Shown: positions 5,999 through 7,058 of the stretch, piece by piece
Layout of the letters: each line of letters begins with the position of its first letter
Numbering within the stretch: the stretch's first letter is position 1
From: Zavarzinia sp.
Lineage (GTDB): Bacteria > Pseudomonadota > Alphaproteobacteria > Zavarziniales > Zavarziniaceae
Assembly: GCA_028694545.1 (NCBI GenBank)
Contig: JAQVKV010000109.1
Location: 1 to 7,058, forward strand
DNA: 7,058 bases
Direction: 5' to 3'
The notes under the pieces: generated by a model
Told to the model about the DNA's origin: nothing
The model's input: only the letters and a program-made list of their open reading frames with translations
The model's database searches: none
Translations under genes and position numbers: made by a program

Positions 5999-6337
5999 TC
6001 AATCCTGCTTGGCGGGATTGGGAGAGAAGAATTTCTCCAGCTTGTCGGCGACACCCTTGAAGGCGTCAGCCTCGGCCATGGCATCGATCTTGCGGGTGAT
6101 GTTCGGCCACTGGCTGGCGTATTCGCGATTCAGCTCCGCCCATTTCTCGATGCCGTCCTCGGTATCGGGGAAAATGGCTTCGGCCGGGCACTCGGGCTCG
6201 CACACGCCGCAGTCGATGCATTCGTCCGGATTGATGACGAGCATGTTCTCGCCTTCATAGAAGCAATCAACCGGGCAGACTTCCACGCAGTCCGTATACT
6301 TGCACTTGATGCACTGTTCGCCGACCACATAGGTCAT
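5999..6337 (-). CDS. fdxA: 7Fe ferredoxin FdxA ([3Fe-4S][4Fe-4S])
   Basis: A 112-residue cytosolic electron carrier. The nine cysteines sit at 9, 12, 17, 21, 25, 40, 43, 46 and 50, matching Azotobacter ferredoxin I (8, 11, 16, 20, 24, 39, 42, 45, 49) shifted by one. In that protein Cys8, 16 and 49 hold the [3Fe-4S] cluster and Cys20, 39, 42 and 45 the [4Fe-4S] cluster, so here CX2CX4CX3CP and CX2CX2CX3CP serve one cluster each. After the cluster core the protein has the roughly 50-residue acidic tail usual for this type ([11 protein letters not shown], ending AKQD). The redox partner cannot be told from context. The ATG at 6337 has GGAG nine bases upstream. It begins 31 bases after the TerB-like stop, so the two are probably co-transcribed. 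Confidence 0.95.
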   Translation of the reverse strand: MTYVVGEQCIKCKYTDCVEVCPVDCFYEGENMLVINPDECIDCGVCEPECPAEAIFPDTEDGIEKWAELNREYASQWPNITRKIDAMAEADAFKGVADKLEKFFSPNPAKQD

Positions 6338-6368
6338 CTTCCGTCACTCCATCCTGCCAGCCGGGCGT

Positions 6369-6821
6369 TCAGTCCTCGAGACCGAGCCTGCGGCGCACCC
6401 TCTTTCGCGCGGCACCGCTGATCGCGTCTTCGACGTAGATCAATCCGGCGATGCGGCGCATCAGATTGGCTTCAAGGTCGTGCTCCTCGCCGTCGGCATA
6501 GATCACTTCCCATAGCCATTCCATCAATTGCTCCCGGCTCGCCGCGTCCATCCCGTCCTTGATCGTCCGGGTGAAACGCAGCAGTTGCGCGGATTCGGCC
6601 TGGCGCTTGCCGGCCGCCGCCATCAAGGTCCGGGCCTCGTCCGCGCCCAGGCCGAAACGGCTGGCGAGGATCGCGCGGATCTTGTCCGTCTCGGCCTCGT
6701 CGACGTGGTCGTCCTGGGCGGCGGCCTCGAGCAGCAGCACGGCGGCGGCGAAAGACAGGTCGTCCTTCGCGCGGTCCGGCGCCTCGGTCCCCCTGAAATA
6801 TGACAACAATTTCTCGAACAC
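6369..6821 (-). CDS. TerB-like (tellurite resistance TerB family) protein
   Basis: A 150-residue, all-helical cytosolic protein without signal peptide or membrane segment. It shows the two acidic half-motifs of the TerB fold: AAQDDHVDEAETDKI at about 34-48 and VIYADGEEHDLEANL at about 106-120, each an Ala-X-Asp-X-X-(hydrophobic)-X3-Glu pattern thought to bind metal. The tail is strongly basic (AARKRVRRRLGLED). TerB-family proteins are linked to tellurite or membrane stress responses, but most stand-alone chromosomal members have no proven role, and tellurite resistance should not be assumed. The start is a GTG at 6821; an in-frame TGA lies 12 bases upstream, so the protein cannot start earlier. 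There is no clear Shine-Dalgarno. It is followed 31 bases later by fdxA. Confidence 0.82.
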   Translation of the reverse strand: MFEKLLSYFRGTEAPDRAKDDLSFAAAVLLLEAAAQDDHVDEAETDKIRAILASRFGLGADEARTLMAAAGKRQAESAQLLRFTRTIKDGMDAASREQLMEWLWEVIYADGEEHDLEANLMRRIAGLIYVEDAISGAARKRVRRRLGLED

Positions 6822-6891
6822 GGCGTTTGCGTATCACGCGGCAGGGACGACAACAACCCCACGCGGATTGCGGCTTTGTCGCGGCCGGTGA

Positions 6892-7058
6892 TCAGAAGGG
6901 CTTGAGCACCATCAGGACGAAGATGCCGATGACGGCGGCGAAGCCCGGCCAGCCCAGCAGGAACCAGCGGCGGAACAGGCGGTGATAGGCTGGCGGCAGG
7001 GGAGTGCCCGCCATTTCCGCCGCCCGGGCGAGGTCGCGCATGCGGCGCTGGATGACGA
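6892..7058 (-). CDS. DUF2269-like integral membrane protein, C-terminal fragment
   Basis: Only the last 55 codons are in the window; the start lies beyond the right edge. The visible part reads a basic helix (QRRMRDLARAAEMAG), a short loop (TPLPPAYHRLFRRW) and then one hydrophobic segment of about 20 residues (FLLGWPGFAAVIGIFVLMVL) ending KPF and a TGA. The loop plus final membrane segment (RRWF-LGWP-FAAV-IFVLMV-KP) resembles the C-terminus of DUF2269 predicted membrane proteins, whose function is unknown. The stop lies 70 bases before the TerB-like start on the same strand, so it may head the TerB-fdxA transcript. The assignment rests on recognising a short tail. Confidence 0.65.
   Translation of the reverse strand, partial: VIQRRMRDLARAAEMAGTPLPPAYHRLFRRWFLLGWPGFAAVIGIFVLMVLKPF

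Overview
The window is GC-rich bacterial chromosomal DNA. It looks alphaproteobacterial: a short CarD/CdnL-type RNA polymerase regulator lies downstream of a 7Fe ferredoxin (fdxA), and there is a DUF2269-type membrane protein and a SNase-like protein of the 'QAPK' type. I cannot name the genus. I see no phage, transposon, CRISPR, tRNA or rRNA signature, so this reads as ordinary chromosomal housekeeping and metabolic DNA with some unusual proteins.

Layout from left to right. (1) 1-2942, minus strand: a probable two-gene operon. A thiamine-diphosphate enzyme of the acetolactate synthase superfamily is followed by a zinc-dependent amidohydrolase of the allantoate / N-carbamoyl-amino-acid type, cut by the left edge. 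(2) 3035-3850, plus strand: a secreted SNase-fold protein, divergent from the thiamine enzyme. (3) 3860-3955: a GC-rich dispersed palindromic repeat between two convergent genes. (4) 3987-4805, minus strand: a protein with a calcineurin-like phosphoesterase (PPP) layout in which nearly all metal ligands are replaced. (5) 4806-5016: a non-coding gap holding the carD terminator and a short inverted repeat. (6) 5017-5532, minus strand: carD/cdnL. (7) 5533-5998: a 466-base non-coding region with several symmetric elements. (8) 5999-7058, minus strand: a tight series of DUF2269 membrane protein (partial), TerB-like protein and fdxA.

The genes do not form one pathway. The left pair suggests catabolism of a ureido or carbamoyl compound together with a 2-oxo acid or aldehyde step, but neither substrate can be read from sequence. 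The right half carries general functions: electron transfer (FdxA), control of RNA polymerase at ribosomal and growth promoters (CarD), and poorly understood stress or membrane proteins.

The most interesting points are two proteins that keep a known enzyme fold but have lost catalytic residues: the SNase-like protein, where the usual Asp and Glu of the active-site loop are Gln and Lys, and the PPP-like protein, where five of six metal ligands are substituted. Both open reading frames are intact, which suggests non-catalytic or altered roles rather than decay. I found no clear multi-gene novel system.
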